Shown in pieces: positions 47,089 to 60,600 of a DNA stretch of 64,000 nt. Each line of letters starts with the position of its first letter. Position 1 is the stretch's first letter. The DNA is from Argentina anserina (taxonomy: Eukaryota; Streptophyta; Magnoliopsida; Rosales; Rosaceae): positions 31,070,501-31,134,500 of the forward strand of contig NC_065874.1 of the NCBI RefSeq assembly GCF_933775445.1. The letters are read 5' to 3'. Under the pieces are notes generated by a model. It saw nothing but the letters and a program-made list of their open reading frames with translations, did not search any database and was not told the DNA's origin. Position numbers and translations under genes: made by a program.

Positions 47089-49731
47089 TGTCACAATCCC
47101 AAAATTTCGAGTATGAAACTCAAATTTCGAAGTCAAGAAAAACTCTAAAACAATCTCAATAAATCGAAATCATTTTAATGTCACAACCGATTATTACTGA
47201 GTCCAAAGTACAACTCAGTCAAGTCAATTATTACAAACCAAATTTATAATTTAACATTATATCAAATGGAAATGTAAAAATCCTCACAAATCCTCACCAC
47301 ACAATAGAATAAAACAACTTCAAGTCCTCAGAGTTGTCTGTTGATTTCCGCTAATCCACACCTGCGAAATTATCCCCTACACCATCGAATAGGTGCACGG
47401 GATTGTAAACACAAACCCGGTAAGTTTTACAGCTCGTATGAGTAAAAACAACAATACAACTCGTATAAAAATATATACGAAAATCCACAAAACATGAATC
47501 ATAAATGCATTCATGAGTCATTAGACGGCCCATTTGGTTGTCTAAAAATATGAAAATATATATACTCATGAGAAATTAGACAACCCCTCTGTTTACCCAA
47601 GTGCATTTATAATACGGGTACTCATGAGACCCAGGTACACCTCTGTTACCCCTCATGTTAGTACACCGCTGACATTGGGCAACCACCTACTACCAAATAT
47701 CCAAAATATGGGTACTCATAAGCCGATAACCCAACGGTTACCTCTTATGCAGTACCCCGGAAGACAGACTAGAGCTCTAACTGTATCGTCACTTTCGCCC
47801 GGCCAAAGGCTAGGTTCCGACATGCCAACACGTCCGAAGACTGGTCTGAAAACAAAAAACACGTCTGAATACATAAACACGTCCGAAGACAAGAAACACG
47901 TCCGAAGATAAAAACGTTTTAACAAAACTCAATGTTAAAACCACGTACAATAATCATCACATTAAATTGTACAAATCGAATCAACATGCTCAATATATAT
48001 ATCTCAACACCAAAATGAACTTATTCACAACGGAAATTACGACAGTATATAATATAGCAAACCATATATATGTACCTATTTACCATTTATACACATACAC
48101 AATCCACTATATCAAATACATATCATAGTTCATTATTTAAACTTTAGCATATTCCTGAATCTCCGCAAGGGTAGATTCGTTATTGTGAGATTTTACTCAC
48201 CTTATAATCCTGAGCGAAATTTCCACGATTCCAAATGTGAATCATTTACTTGAAGTATCGATTACCTTTAAAGATAGGAAGTGAATTTAGAATCGTTACG
48301 TAAAACCTTAAATGCCGAAACAGTAAAAATGTTTTACTGTTCAGCAATTTCTGGTTTTTACGAAATTACTGTTCACGTATTTATTATTCACGTATTAATG
48401 TACAAATACATATTAAATACGTATCCCTGTATGAGTACATACTATTTACGTATTTCTTTACGTATGCATACTATTCAATCGTAAATATTGTCTCAGTAAA
48501 TAATAATTACCGATTTACCCTTCTGAAATCACTTTTACAATTACTGTACGTAAAATAAATTTACATTTACTGTACGTGAAGTGCTTCTTATATTCACCGT
48601 ACGTAAAAATAAATTTTGCAATATTACTGTTTCAAAAACACTGTTCACGCGCCGCCGCATGTGGCGGCGCGTAGGGTACACGCGCGTGGCGCTCACGCAA
48701 CACTCACTGTGGCAGCCAGTGTGGCCCACGCGCCGACTCTAAAACCAGCGCGTAGGATGCCAGCACCGCCCCCAAACCCATTATTTCACCTCCTTCACCC
48801 TTCCGACGTCCTCACGCCGCCCCTAGCCTCCTTCACGCTACCCCACGCGCCGCCTAAGGCGGTGGTATCCCCCCTCCTCTCCTCTTACTCCGATCTTCCC
48901 CAAAATTCAACCAAAACAACCACAAACAATCACAATCATCAAACTAAGATAACCCTCACCTCGATCGGACCTTGAGACCGTCGGATCATTGCCGGAGAAA
49001 CTTGTGAGGCCGGCGATATCGATTTGAGCAGAGGTGAGGTCGCGCGGCGAATCGAGGTCCAAACCTTGTCGTGGATGGCTCCAGAGGTGAGGATAGGTGG
49101 AGGCGGGCTTGCCTAGAGCACGGCGGAGGAGCACGGCGGAAGAAACGCAGAAGCTTTGGAGACGTCGTGCGGCTTCACGGCGGCGAGGCAAGGTACAGCG
49201 AGCTAGAGGGTTGTTGCGGTCGGCCGTGCGGTGCTTTTAGGCGAGGCGGTGAGAGCCACGGCGGCCCAGGGACGGAGATCGCCGGCGGCGAAATTTCTAA
49301 GGGAGAGAGAGAGAGAGAGAGAAATCGGGGAGAGAGAAGAGGGAGGCGGAGTGAGGAGAGAGGGGTTTCCGAAAATGGAAACCCTAATCTCAAAAATTCT
49401 CTTTTATACTTGTTTCCAAAATCGGAAATTAACTTCCGTTGTTAATAAATTTCACGTACGACGTCCGATTAGAACGCGTGACATGTCCACGAACTCGTAT
49501 CGACGAGTTCTACGATTTTCGTGAAGGAAGTTTTCACATACGAGCGATGCAGTAAAAGTCGATTCTCACGTCGTGGAAATGTAACGTTTTTCTAAATAAA
49601 AGTTCCGATAATGTTTCCGTTTTCATTTCACAACGTCGCAAAGCAACCAAATGTCGTTTAATGAATTTCACAAACTTTATAAATTTAAAAACAATCCAAT
49701 AATTATTCCGAAAAAAAATCGGGTTATTACA
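47089..49731 (-). mobile_element. Solo gypsy LTR (large-LTR family), minus strand
   Basis: 2,643 bp from TGTCACAATCCC (left, minus-strand 3' end) to GGGTTATTACA (right), flanked by a perfect GCGGA duplication (47084-47088 and 49732-49736). Shares the CCTAGCC.TTGGCCGGGCGAAAG box, the CCCGG hairpin region near 47397-47421, the double inverted-repeat box near 49490-49537 and the GC-rich leader with the LTRs at 18901 and 51931. Confidence 0.93.
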
Positions 49732-49992
49732 GCGGATAGGGATCGACACGTTTGCTTAGTGCTTATGGACCCTCCGCGAGGTTGTTGAAGAACTTGATTT
49801 TGCTTTATTGCAGACTTGGAGATGAAGATCGATCACTGGTCGTTAAGGCTTGATATTGATCATGTTTGGGCCAGAAGCGATGTCGCATGGGGATTTGTAC
49901 TCCATCTAAAGTTGGTGAAGAGACCAGCTATTTAGTAGCTCGATGGCTCTTTGGGAGTTTGACGACTTCGGAGCTTGATTTGGCAAATAATC

Positions 49993-50360
49993 GGCTACTA
50001 GGGAGCTTGTTGATTCTTCAAGAATTTGACAAATTCGGAGCTTGATTTGGCAAAGGAATCGGCTACTTGGGAGCTTGTTGATTCTTCGAGAATTTGACAA
50101 CTTCGGAGCTTGATTTGGTGAGGGCATCGGCTACTTGGGAGCTTGTTGATTCTTCGAGAATTTGACAACTTCGGAGCTTGATTTGGTGAAGAAATCGGCT
50201 ACTTGGGAGCTTGTTGATTCTTCAAGAATTTGACGACTTCATAGCTTGATTTGGTGAATGAATCGGCTATTTGGTAACTTGTTGATTCTTCGAGAATTTG
50301 ACGACTTCAAAGCTTGATTTGGTGAAGGAATCGGCTATTTGGTAGCTTGTTGATTCTTTG
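49993..50360. repeat. 68-bp tandem repeats
   Basis: Units begin GGCTACTTGGGAGCTTGTTG at 49993, 50061, 50129, 50197, 50265 and (partial) 50333, with a further partial unit before the first. The spacing is exactly 68 bp. Units are 85-95 per cent alike by eye. Since 68 is not a multiple of three, this is not a protein repeat. Confidence 0.93.
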
Positions 50361-50926
50361 CGGACTTAAGAGGCTTCTGAGTTTTAAAATGATTTCCTCG
50401 GTTTCTCCGTCATCTCTATCTACGCTTGAAGTTTTCCTCATCCTTTGCTCCTCCTTTTGGCCGAAGTCCTACTCTTGATTTTGGAGAGGGTATTTATAAC
50501 GTCAAGGCTTCTCCTTATAAGGAATGTATTGATGACACCGAATTAATTATGCTTCTTTAACCGTATAATTAATTCAATTTATATTTACCGATTAATTTGA
50601 AAATAGTTATTTCCATAACTAAATCAATCAGATTTAAGTATGACCGTTAAGGAATTTATCAACTTAATTAAATGGGTGACTTTTATTTTGATAATCGATC
50701 TATTTTGAATTAATATCGAATTTGTCAAATACATTTAATTTCTCATTTAAGTCGGAATCACACAATTTTGATTCTGATCATCCATTTACGGGTTGACGAG
50801 TGCTTCCCTCAGATCCGCACTAATTTTGTTGACTTTCGGGCCATGTATGGAATTTATTGAGCCCATCGTCGATTAATCATTTAATAAAATGGTTTATTCC
50901 ATTAAATTTTATATGTCTACAGTTAA

Positions 50927-51600
50927 TACTTAATAGTACAACCCTTTATTGTGATACACCAAGTATATGCATAACAATATAACACAGGTAATAGTCGAGT
51001 ACATACACAAGTAATAGTCGAGTATATTCACTTCTTATAGTGAATATGTAAAGGGTGATAAATACACAAAATAAAGGAGTATTCACGTACAATAATGATA
51101 TCACTTTCCTATTTACACTACTATGTACTTGTAAGGAGGCATGCTCACCTAATGGATAATGTTTAATGGAACTATGAGAGACAAATGAATCTGACAGCTG
51201 AAAATAAATGTACAATAAATGTCATGTTATTAGTTATAAATATGTGGTTGAGGTACATTAATCCCCACAATACCTTAGAATTGTCCCTTTATGAGCAAGC
51301 CTGTATTTTTCAGGTGTCTGGTTTAATGATTTTGGTTAATTTATTACCATAGTAAACCAACCCTTTGCCCTAGTATCTACTATAAAAGGCACGTTATAGC
51401 AACCCAAATTCTCAGCAATTTGCTGCTCATTTCCTACTTATCAGGTTGCAAATTTTTGTGAGGTTAGTTTATAATTTTCTTGATGAGAAAGAGAGTATAT
51501 GATTATATTGAATCTGTTTAATATGCCTTTACTTTCTTGCAAATATATACATCTGGCTAGCTACTAAGATCTTTTTGCTTATTGCAGGTTTATAAACACA
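50927..51600 (+). promoter_or_regulatory. Upstream region and 5' UTR intron of the bZIP-like gene
   Basis: TATAAAAG at 51381-51388 is a good TATA box. A 5' UTR intron is likely at 51463-51587 (GTTAGT donor, TTATTGCAG acceptor), so the start codon at 51601 lies 13 bases into exon 2 of the transcript. Upstream are two AGTAATAGTCGAGTA-type direct repeats (about 50989 and 51010) of unknown meaning. Confidence 0.55.
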
Positions 51601-54600
51601 ATGAAGGGCTTTAGTAATCCTCCACTGTCGCAACCACCGTCACTGCCCTCATCATTATGGTGTCACGATACAAATCAGAAGATCAGAAACCCAATAGGTA
51701 GAGCAATCAATGGAATCCCAGTCACTCGAGACTACTTTGAGTCCCAACAACAGCAGGACGTTGATCTATTAGCGATTTCTCAAGCTGGAGTACAAAAGCC
51801 TGCTCATATTGATCTATTGGATGTTTCGCGAGCTGAAGTACCAGACCCTGCTCAGGATAAGAAACTCAAAAGGTTTGATTACGATACATTGTATGAATAC
51901 TTTTTTTCCCTTATTAATTAACAAAATAATTGTAATAACCCTAAAATTTAAACGATGTTAGTTTGATTTGGAATTCTATAAAATTTCGATTTCTAATTAG
52001 AATGAATGTGTTTGGTTGCGACGTTAGTAAACGAGAAACGGAAACGTTCTCGGAACGTTTAAATTGAAAAACGTTACATTTCCGTAACGTTTATATCGAC
52101 TTTTATTCCGTCGATCGGTTGCGGAAACTTCCTTCACGAAAGTTGTAGAGCTCGTCGATACGAGTTCGTGGATTCGTGACGCGTTCGAAACGGACATCGT
52201 ACGTGAAAGTTATTCGCGTCGGAAGTTAGTTTCCGATTTGGAAACTAGTATAAAAAGGATTTTTTTGTTAACTAGGGTTTCCATAACAGGAAACCCTTTC
52301 ACACCCGCCGCTCTCTCCCTCGAACCCTCTCTCTTTCTCTCTCCCTCTCCCCGAAATTTCCCCCCTCTCCCTTCGAAAATTTCTCGATTCAATCCGGCGA
52401 CTCCGGCCTTCGTGTCTCTCACCGCCGGTCCAAGGAGCTTCGCGTCGACGTTCACAGCCACCCTCGAGCTCGCCGCATCGTGCCTCACCGCCGTTAGCTT
52501 CCTCGAGACAATCCGAAGCTCGCCACAACTCGCGTCCTCACCAGCGGAGCTAGGGCACGGAGGAGGGCGGTACGACGTCGATCCTCGCCTTGGTACTCTC
52601 GGTTTTCAATTTGGAGGCCAGACTTTATCAACCCGAGTTCTCTCCAAGGATTTGAACTTCACCGGCGATCCAAGCTTTTCCGAGGCCAAATCGGAGGTCT
52701 AGCTTCGAATTAAGGTATGGTGTGGTTGCATTTGATGATTGTTTGTGATTGTGAATGAATTGGGATCGATTTGTGAGGATCGGAGGGTTGGAGGAGGAGA
52801 GGGTTACCGCCGCGTAGTAGTGGCGCGTGGGGGAGCGTGGAAGGTGCAGGAGAGGGTCTGCCACCGTGGGAAGGAGGAGGAAGAGATGAGGGATAGATTG
52901 GAAGTAGCGGTGGCGTGCTACGCGCCGTGGTTAGCCTCGGCGCGTGGGCCCCACGCGCGGCCGGCCGGAGGTGGCGCGTGTGCCACACGCGCCGCCGTGT
53001 GGCGGCGGTGTAATTAGTTTTGACTGAAGGGGTATTTTGGTAATTTACTGTGTAATGGTAAATGTAAATGTAAATTTTAATTACTACGGTAAATGTAATT
53101 AATTTTTACCTTCGGTAAATGTAATTATAATTTACTTTCAGTAAATGTAAAAAGTAAATTGTAAAAAGGGTAATTTAGTAAATTTTATTTACTGAATTTG
53201 TATTTACATTAAATCGTACGTATACGTACAGAAATACGTATATAATATTTATACATACAGAAATACGTATTTAATATTTATACGTACAGAAATACGTATT
53301 AATATTTATACGTACAGAAATACGTATTAATATTATACGTACAGAAATACGTATTAATATTTATACGTACAGATAATACGTATTTAATATTTATACGTAC
53401 AGGAAATACGTATTTAATATTTATACGTACAGAAATACATATATAATATTTATACGTACAGAAATACGTATTAATGGAGTATTGTACAGTAACCGTGAAT
53501 AGTGAACAGTGAACAGTAACTTCGTATAACCAAAATTGCTGAACAGTACCGTATATTACTGTTTTGGCATTTAAAGGTTTACGAAACGATTCTAAATTCT
53601 TTTCTTATTCTTTTAAGGTGATCGTTAAATCGAGGAAAGGAATTAGCATCGCGAATTGTGGGATTACGCTCAAGTCAATAAGGTGAGTAAAATCTCACTG
53701 AATTACGAATCTACCCTCGCGGTGATTCAACATTTTTGCAAGTGTGTTTATTTAATGAATTACAACATGTATATGACTTAGTGGACTACGTATATATATA
53801 GTATAATGGTAATAAATACATATATATATATATAGTTCATTAAATTACATACTGTTATTAATTCATTAAAAATAGTCATTTCGGTGACAGAAAAGTTGTG
53901 CATGTGTGATTTTAATGGTACGATATGATGTGAGATTATCGTACGTAATTTTTCAGGTGTTTATGAAATATGACATGTATATGATATAGTGGACTATGTA
54001 TATATTGTATAAATGGTAAATAAATACGAATATATATAGTTTGCTATATAATATACTGTTATGATTTTTATTGTGGATATATTGTGAAAGTTTTAAAACG
54101 TACAATATGATGAGTGATTATTGTACATGATTTTATCACGAAAAATGTGAAATATTGTGATTTGTCTTCGGACGTGATGTGTGGTACAATATGATGTGAG
54201 ATTATTGTACATGTGATTTTATCACGGATAATGTGAAATATTGTGATTTGTCTTCGGACGTGATGTGTGGTACAATATGATGTGAGATTATTGTACATGT
54301 GAGGCAAGTCGGAACCTAGCCTTTGGCCGGGCGAAAGTTACGATACAGTTAGAGCTCTAGTCTGTCTGCCATAGTACTGCATGAGGTAACGGGTGGTTAT
54401 CTGATCATGGGTACTCAGCTTGTTTTGGATGTTGGGTGGCGGGTGGTTACCCAACATCAGCGGTATACTAAGTGAGGGGTAACGGATGTGTACCAGCGCT
54501 CATTAGTTACCATTTTGTGAAAGTATTAGAGTAACCAGATGGGTTGCTCGTTTTCTCATGATTTTCATTATGCTGTGTTGATGTGGAGTTGTGTCTTTTA

Positions 54601-57600
54601 TGAGACGAGAGTTATTTTAATATTTTACTCATACGAGCTGTAAAGCTTACCGGGTTTGTGTTGCAATCCCGGTGCACCAATTACAATGGTGTAGGGGATA
54701 CTTCCGCAGGTGCTGAGTAGTGGTGATTGAGTGACGACTCCGAAGACTCGAAGTCGATCGCATCCAGTCGTGGTGAGGTTCCAGCGTGGATTGTGTGTGC
54801 GATTTGGTGTGATTTTATTTGTGAGGTTGTGAGGATTATACAATTCCATTTGTTATATGTTGAATTATCATTTGGGTTTGTAATAATCGGCTTGACTGAG
54901 TTATATTTTAAACTCAGATGTGATCCGCTGTTACGCTTTAGTGATTTCGATTTATTTGAGATTATTTGGTGTTTAACGACTTTAGAATTTTGAGTTTTTA
55001 AGCTCGAAATTTTGGGGTCGTTACAGTTGGTATCAGAGCCTAAGTGCGTATTTGGTGATTATCAATATCATCCGGGAGCGATGATCCGACTGCAGGCGGG
55101 CACCCATCACATGCTCCTCGGTATTGATATGTCGCCGGGTACGCGAGAGTGTTAGGAGCCATACCTTATGGTTTGGTCTTGTAGAGAGTATCGTGACGAT
55201 ACTCCGATGATTCACCTTCTTCTGAAATTTCATGATTGATATTTGTTGAATCTATTGTGTCGAATTCGAGACTTCACATGTATGACTGAGTGTTAATTGT
55301 TGAATGGTGATGAATTTGGAAAAAGGGCCGTGAACAGGGCCGAGGACGGACGAGAGGTCGCGGCCGAGGTAGGGTTGCAGGCCGAGTCCGCAATGTGGAG
55401 AACCTTTACGAGGAGGCTGCCCCACGGGCAGAACAGGTTGACCCTGCTGCTGTCGTTAGAGACGACGATAGTCGTGTGTTAAGTTGATCAAAGACTTTAA
55501 TAGTCTGTCAGCGCCATTATTTTGTGGAGGCTTGGATCATGTGGTAGCGGACCACTAGATCGAGAACATTGGAATCTACTTTGAGATGATTGAGTACTTT
55601 AAGAAAGAGAAGAAGATGATATCAACACTCTTTTATTAGTGATAGTTCGGTAGAGGAGATGGTAGGATTGACTCCTACATCTATGAGAAACTCTTTATGT
55701 GTCACTTCGCATTTGGAGTGTTCCTCGAATTGGAGAAAATGAAAGGCTTGTCCTATTGTGATTGGAAGTGGAGAGTTCTCTGCTTATTTGATCGTGATTC
55801 CGGATCACACCTATGATATGATCATAGGAATTGATTGGTTGAGTCCGCAGTACGCGGTGATTGATTGTTTTGACATGGTGGATTCCTTCGTAGACCCAGG
55901 AAACCAGAGTTTCGTATCTTTGACTCGAGGCGGATAATGCCATGAGAGCTTGAGTCATGACATATGTCAAATATGTGGATCTGAAGTAGCTATCACAGAT
56001 ATCGTTGTGATATCAGAGTAAGCGAGACGTTTCAGGAGATACTATGTTATAGCCCCTATAACGAAGACGCCGTATGGATGGGACAAATGAATTCAAAGAC
56101 TTAATTACTGGTGCGCTCAGCTTAGAAATGCCACAATACTATCTGAGTTTGACATGCGATCCAAATACTGGAATGCTAACAGGTTTGAGTATATAGTTTC
56201 CTATCAGGGCAGAGAATTGTCAAGGAGTCTTGATAGAGAGCGTTGACCCTATGTTGAGGGATGTTCAGTGTTTAAATGTTGAGGACTAGATTTTAGTTAT
56301 GCAACTAATCTAGAGATGTGTAGACCATAGGTTGGAGGTGGTTAACTAAAATTTTCGTGACTAGCATCTCTAATGCTATTGGTAACAGAGTGGTAGGGCA
56401 TATGATACGTCCATAAAGTGGTAACACAATTATTGAATTGAGATTCACTTTTGTCGACGTGACATTCCAAACTTGTTTTGGTTCGACTATAGACAATTGA
56501 TGTTACGCATTGTTCTTGGCTGAGCGAGAAATATAAGGTGATGGAGAAATCTCAATGTGGCGATATGAATTAATTATTTGCTAGATGAGCATTTAATTGA
56601 GAACGCTGGTCTTTCAGGATTTAATCATTTTGGTATTGAGGATTGGAACTTCACAATGCCACAGGTCCAAACGAGACGCAATGGCGGTGAAGTAACTCTA
56701 TTAAAGGTAAGGTATGAGATGACCTTAGCTTAGTGGTGTTTTAACGAATTTCTTTTTCGTGACAAGCACCTTCCAACTGGTAAAGAAATGGTTGAGAACC
56801 AAATTTTCTTTTCAAGTACAAGTGGCGTTAATGTTGGAGACTTAGAGGTTCTTTTCCTCTATGCAGCAGATTGTTTATTGTTGGATAAGGAGAAGTTGAA
56901 TGAAGTGTTCAACAAGGGGTAAATTTTACAATAAAGAGTACCCAATTATATTACTGCTTGCAGAGAAGTTATTTTGGCCGAATGCGTTGGCCAGGAGGGT
57001 TCTTATTGAAAGTAAAGAAACAACTGTTTAGAGTGGTGGTATAGCAATCATCTTGGGTTAGTCTGGAGGAGATGGTGGACCCAATATCAGGATTCAGTTG
57101 TTGAATTGTTTACTGAATTTATTGTATTACGACGGTGGGAAAAATCAATACTATGGATGATGCCACTGGGGCGTTGTGTGGGACCATGGGTCATACATTT
57201 GAGGCATGTATGAACCAGGGGGTAAAGTATGTCTCAGTTGTGGTCGTGTTGGATTTCGCGCTGTAAAGTTCGCCTGATTTTCATGTTCCACCGATGTGAG
57301 ATAATCACCTTCTTGTCTGAACCCCAAATTGTGGCATACCACTCATGGAAGCAAGAAGTTGTAATTAATTTTCGACGGTAAGTTTGGTGAGTATGATGGG
57401 ATGCGTGATGTGTCGCTCTTGTGGTGGCGGTAGAGGTTCTCTACTGCCTTGTGCGTATATTAGTCGATTCTCTGGTGAAATTTTTGGAGAGTAATTCTTA
57501 ATCCAAGGTGGTGTGCTGTGGTGGTTGTGAACTCGATGAGTTAAGATTTCCTTATCGTGATACCGATACAAATAGGGTACTTGGGCGGGTATCTTGCACG

Positions 57601-60600
57601 ACAACTTTCATGGTTATAATAAGATGATCTTGAAATGAGATTATTTTGTTAATTGGAAGGATTGGTATATTCGTTATTCTAGCGATGCATCGTGGTGAAG
57701 TCATGAAGTTATTGTCGTGATAAAGCATGTTTATTTGAAAATCACTATGTGTAATGTAAGTAGGAGGCATGAGTTAATCATTGAGTTGACTCATGTTAGA
57801 TGTTGAGAGTTTTGACCATGCTCAGTGGTAGGAGCTACCTCTTGGCGTGAGGATAGTCTGTCAAATCGCAAGAGAGGGGTGAACTAGACAAAATAGGGCG
57901 TCAACGCCTCCATGCTGAAAACATCATTATGTTTCGAGAGGATGATTATATTTTGAGTAGCTCACTTGCAACTATTATTGTTAGGACATGTGACAAATTG
58001 TCTGATGGAGGAAGTTTAAGGTAACAGCAGATAGGTTAAGAGCTCGTATGCTGGATTGTAAGGTAGCTGTGAAATCATTTGAGATTGATTGAGTTCGCCT
58101 ACAACGACAGTTACCATTCCAGCATCGGCATGGTACCCTATGAGGCACTTAAGGTAGACCATGTCGATCACCTATCTGTTGGGCCAAAGTTGGGTATAGT
58201 GAGATTTGACAAGAAAGAAAAGTTGGCCGAGGTATGTTGGGCCTTTGAGATACTTGAGAAGGTGGGCGAACTAGCTTATCGACTAGCCTTGCCTACTAGT
58301 ATGTCGGGCGTTCACAACGTCTTCCACATTTCCATGTTGAGGAAGTATGTACCAGATGAGTCACATGTGATCGATCATGGCACCATTGAAGTGAAGGAAA
58401 ATGCCACATTTGTGGTTGAGCCGGTTCGTATCCTGGATAGGTCCACAAAGAAGCTTCGGTGGAAAGAGGTTGAGTTAGTCAAGGTGTTGTGGAGTTATCA
58501 TGATGAGGGTGATGCATCTTGGGAGCTAGAGTCAGACATGATGACTAGATATCCACAGTTTGTTGAGTGAGTTTGAATTTCGGGACGAAATTCCTTTAAG
58601 GGGGGTAGATTGTAATAACCCTAAAATTTAAACGATGTTAGTTTGATTTGGAATTCTATAAAATTTCGATTTCTAATTAGAATGAATGTGTTTGGTTGCG
58701 ACGTTAGTAAACGAGAAACGGAAACGTTCTCGGAACGTTTAAATTGAAAAACGTTACATTTCCGTAACGTTTATATCGACTTTTATTCCGTCGATCGGTT
58801 GCGGAAACTTCCTTCACGAAAGTTGTAGAGCTCGTCGATACGAGTTCGTGGATTCGTGACGCGTTCGAAACGGACATCGTACGTGAAAGTTATTCGCGTC
58901 GGAAGTTAGTTTCCGATTTGGAAACTAGTATAAAAAGGATTTTTTTGTTAACTAGGGTTTCCATAACAGGAAACCCTTTCACACCCGCCGCTCTCTCCCT
59001 CGAACCCTCTCTCTTTCTCTCTCCCTCTCCCCGAAATTTCCCCCCTCTCCCTTCGAAAATTTCTCGATTCAATCCGGCGACTCCGGCCTTCGTGTCTCTC
59101 ACCGCCGGTCCAAGGAGCTTCGCGTCGACGTTCACAGCCACCCTCGAGCTCGCCGCATCGTGCCTCACCGCCGTTAGCTTCCTCGAGACAACCCGAAGCT
59201 CGCCACAACTCGCGTCCTCACCAGCGGAGCTAGGGCACGGAGGAGGGCGGTACGACGTCGATCCTCGCCTTGGTACTCTCGGTTTTCAATTTGGAGGCCA
59301 GACTTTATCAACCCGAGTTCTCTCCAAGGATTTGAACTTCACCGGCGATCCAAGCTTTTCCGAGGCCAAATCGGAGGTCTAGCTTCGAATTAAGGTATGG
59401 TGTGGTTGCATTTGATGATTGTTTGTGATTGTGAATGAATTGGGATCGATTTGTGAGGATCGGAGGGTTGGAGGAGGAGAGGGTTACCGCCGCGTAGTAG
59501 TGGCGCGTGGGGGAGCGTGGAAGGTGCAGGAGAGGGTCTGCCACCGTGGGAAGGAGGAGGAAGAGATGAGGGATAGATTGGAAGTAGCGGTGGCGTGCTA
59601 CGCGCCGTGGTTAGCCTCGGCGCGTGGGCCCCACGCGCGGCCGGCCGGAGGTGGCGCGTGTGCCACACGCGCCGCCGTGTGGCGGCGGTGTAATTAGTTT
59701 TGACTGAAGGGGTATTTTGGTAATTTACTGTGTAATGGTAAATGTAAATGTAAATTTTAATTACTACGGTAAATGTAATTAATTTTTACCTTCGGTAAAT
59801 GTAATTATAATTTACTTTCAGTAAATGTAAAAAGTAAATTGTAAAAAGGGTAATTTAGTAAATTTTATTTACTGAATTTGTATTTACATTAAATCGTACG
59901 TATACGTACAGAAATACGTATATAATATTTATACGTACAGAAATACGTATTTAATATTTATACGTACAGAAATACGTATTAATATTTATACGTACAGAAA
60001 TACGTATTAATATTATACGTACAGAAATACGTATTAATATTTATACGTACAGATAATACGTATTTAATATTTATACGTACAGGAAATACGTATTTAATAT
60101 TTATACGTACAGAAATACATATATAATATTTATACGTACAGAAATACGTATTAATGGAGTATTGTACAGTAACCGTGAATAGTGAACAGTGAACAGTAAC
60201 TTCGTATAACCAAAATTGCTGAACAGTACCGTATATTACTGTTTTGGCATTTAAAGGTTTACGAAACGATTCTAAATTCTTTTCTTATTCTTTTAAGGTG
60301 ATCGTTAAATCGAGGAAAGGAATTAGCATCGCGAATTGTGGGATTACGCTCAAGTCAATAAGGTGAGTAAAATCTCACTGAATTACGAATCTACCCTCGC
60401 GGTGATTCAACATTTTTGCAAGTGTGTTTATTTAATGAATTACAACATGTATATGACTTAGTGGACTACGTATATATATAGTATAATGGTAATAAATACA
60501 TATATATATATATAGTTCATTAAATTACATACTGTTATTAATTCATTAAAAATAGTCATTTCGGTGACAGAAAAATTGTGCATGTGTGATTTTAATGGTA

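Larger units (their letters stand above)
46804..50921. mobile_element. Solo LTR inserted at the MITE edge, carrying a nested solo LTR
   Basis: Ends TGTAGACATA and TATGTCTACA are perfect inverted termini, flanked by GTTAA at 46799-46803 and 50922-50926. Removing the nested LTR (47089-49731 plus one GCGGA) leaves a solo LTR of about 1.47 kb. It includes the 68-bp tandem array at 49993-50360. No coding sequence. Family not identified. Confidence 0.85.

Noticed and set aside
49993..50360. Regular 68-bp repeats as a CRISPR array
   Set aside because: The whole 68-bp unit is repeated, with no variable spacers, and the window is plant nuclear DNA.
52238..52702. 154-codon frame, repeated exactly in the other LTR at 58918-59382
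   Set aside because: Begins with a non-ATG codon, lies in the GC-rich transcribed leader of the LTR, and its apparent duplication is only the LTR repeat.
58079..58570. 163-codon integrase-like frame as a host gene
   Set aside because: It is the C-terminal end of gypsy integrase just before the purine tract and 3' LTR; N-terminal catalytic part is broken.
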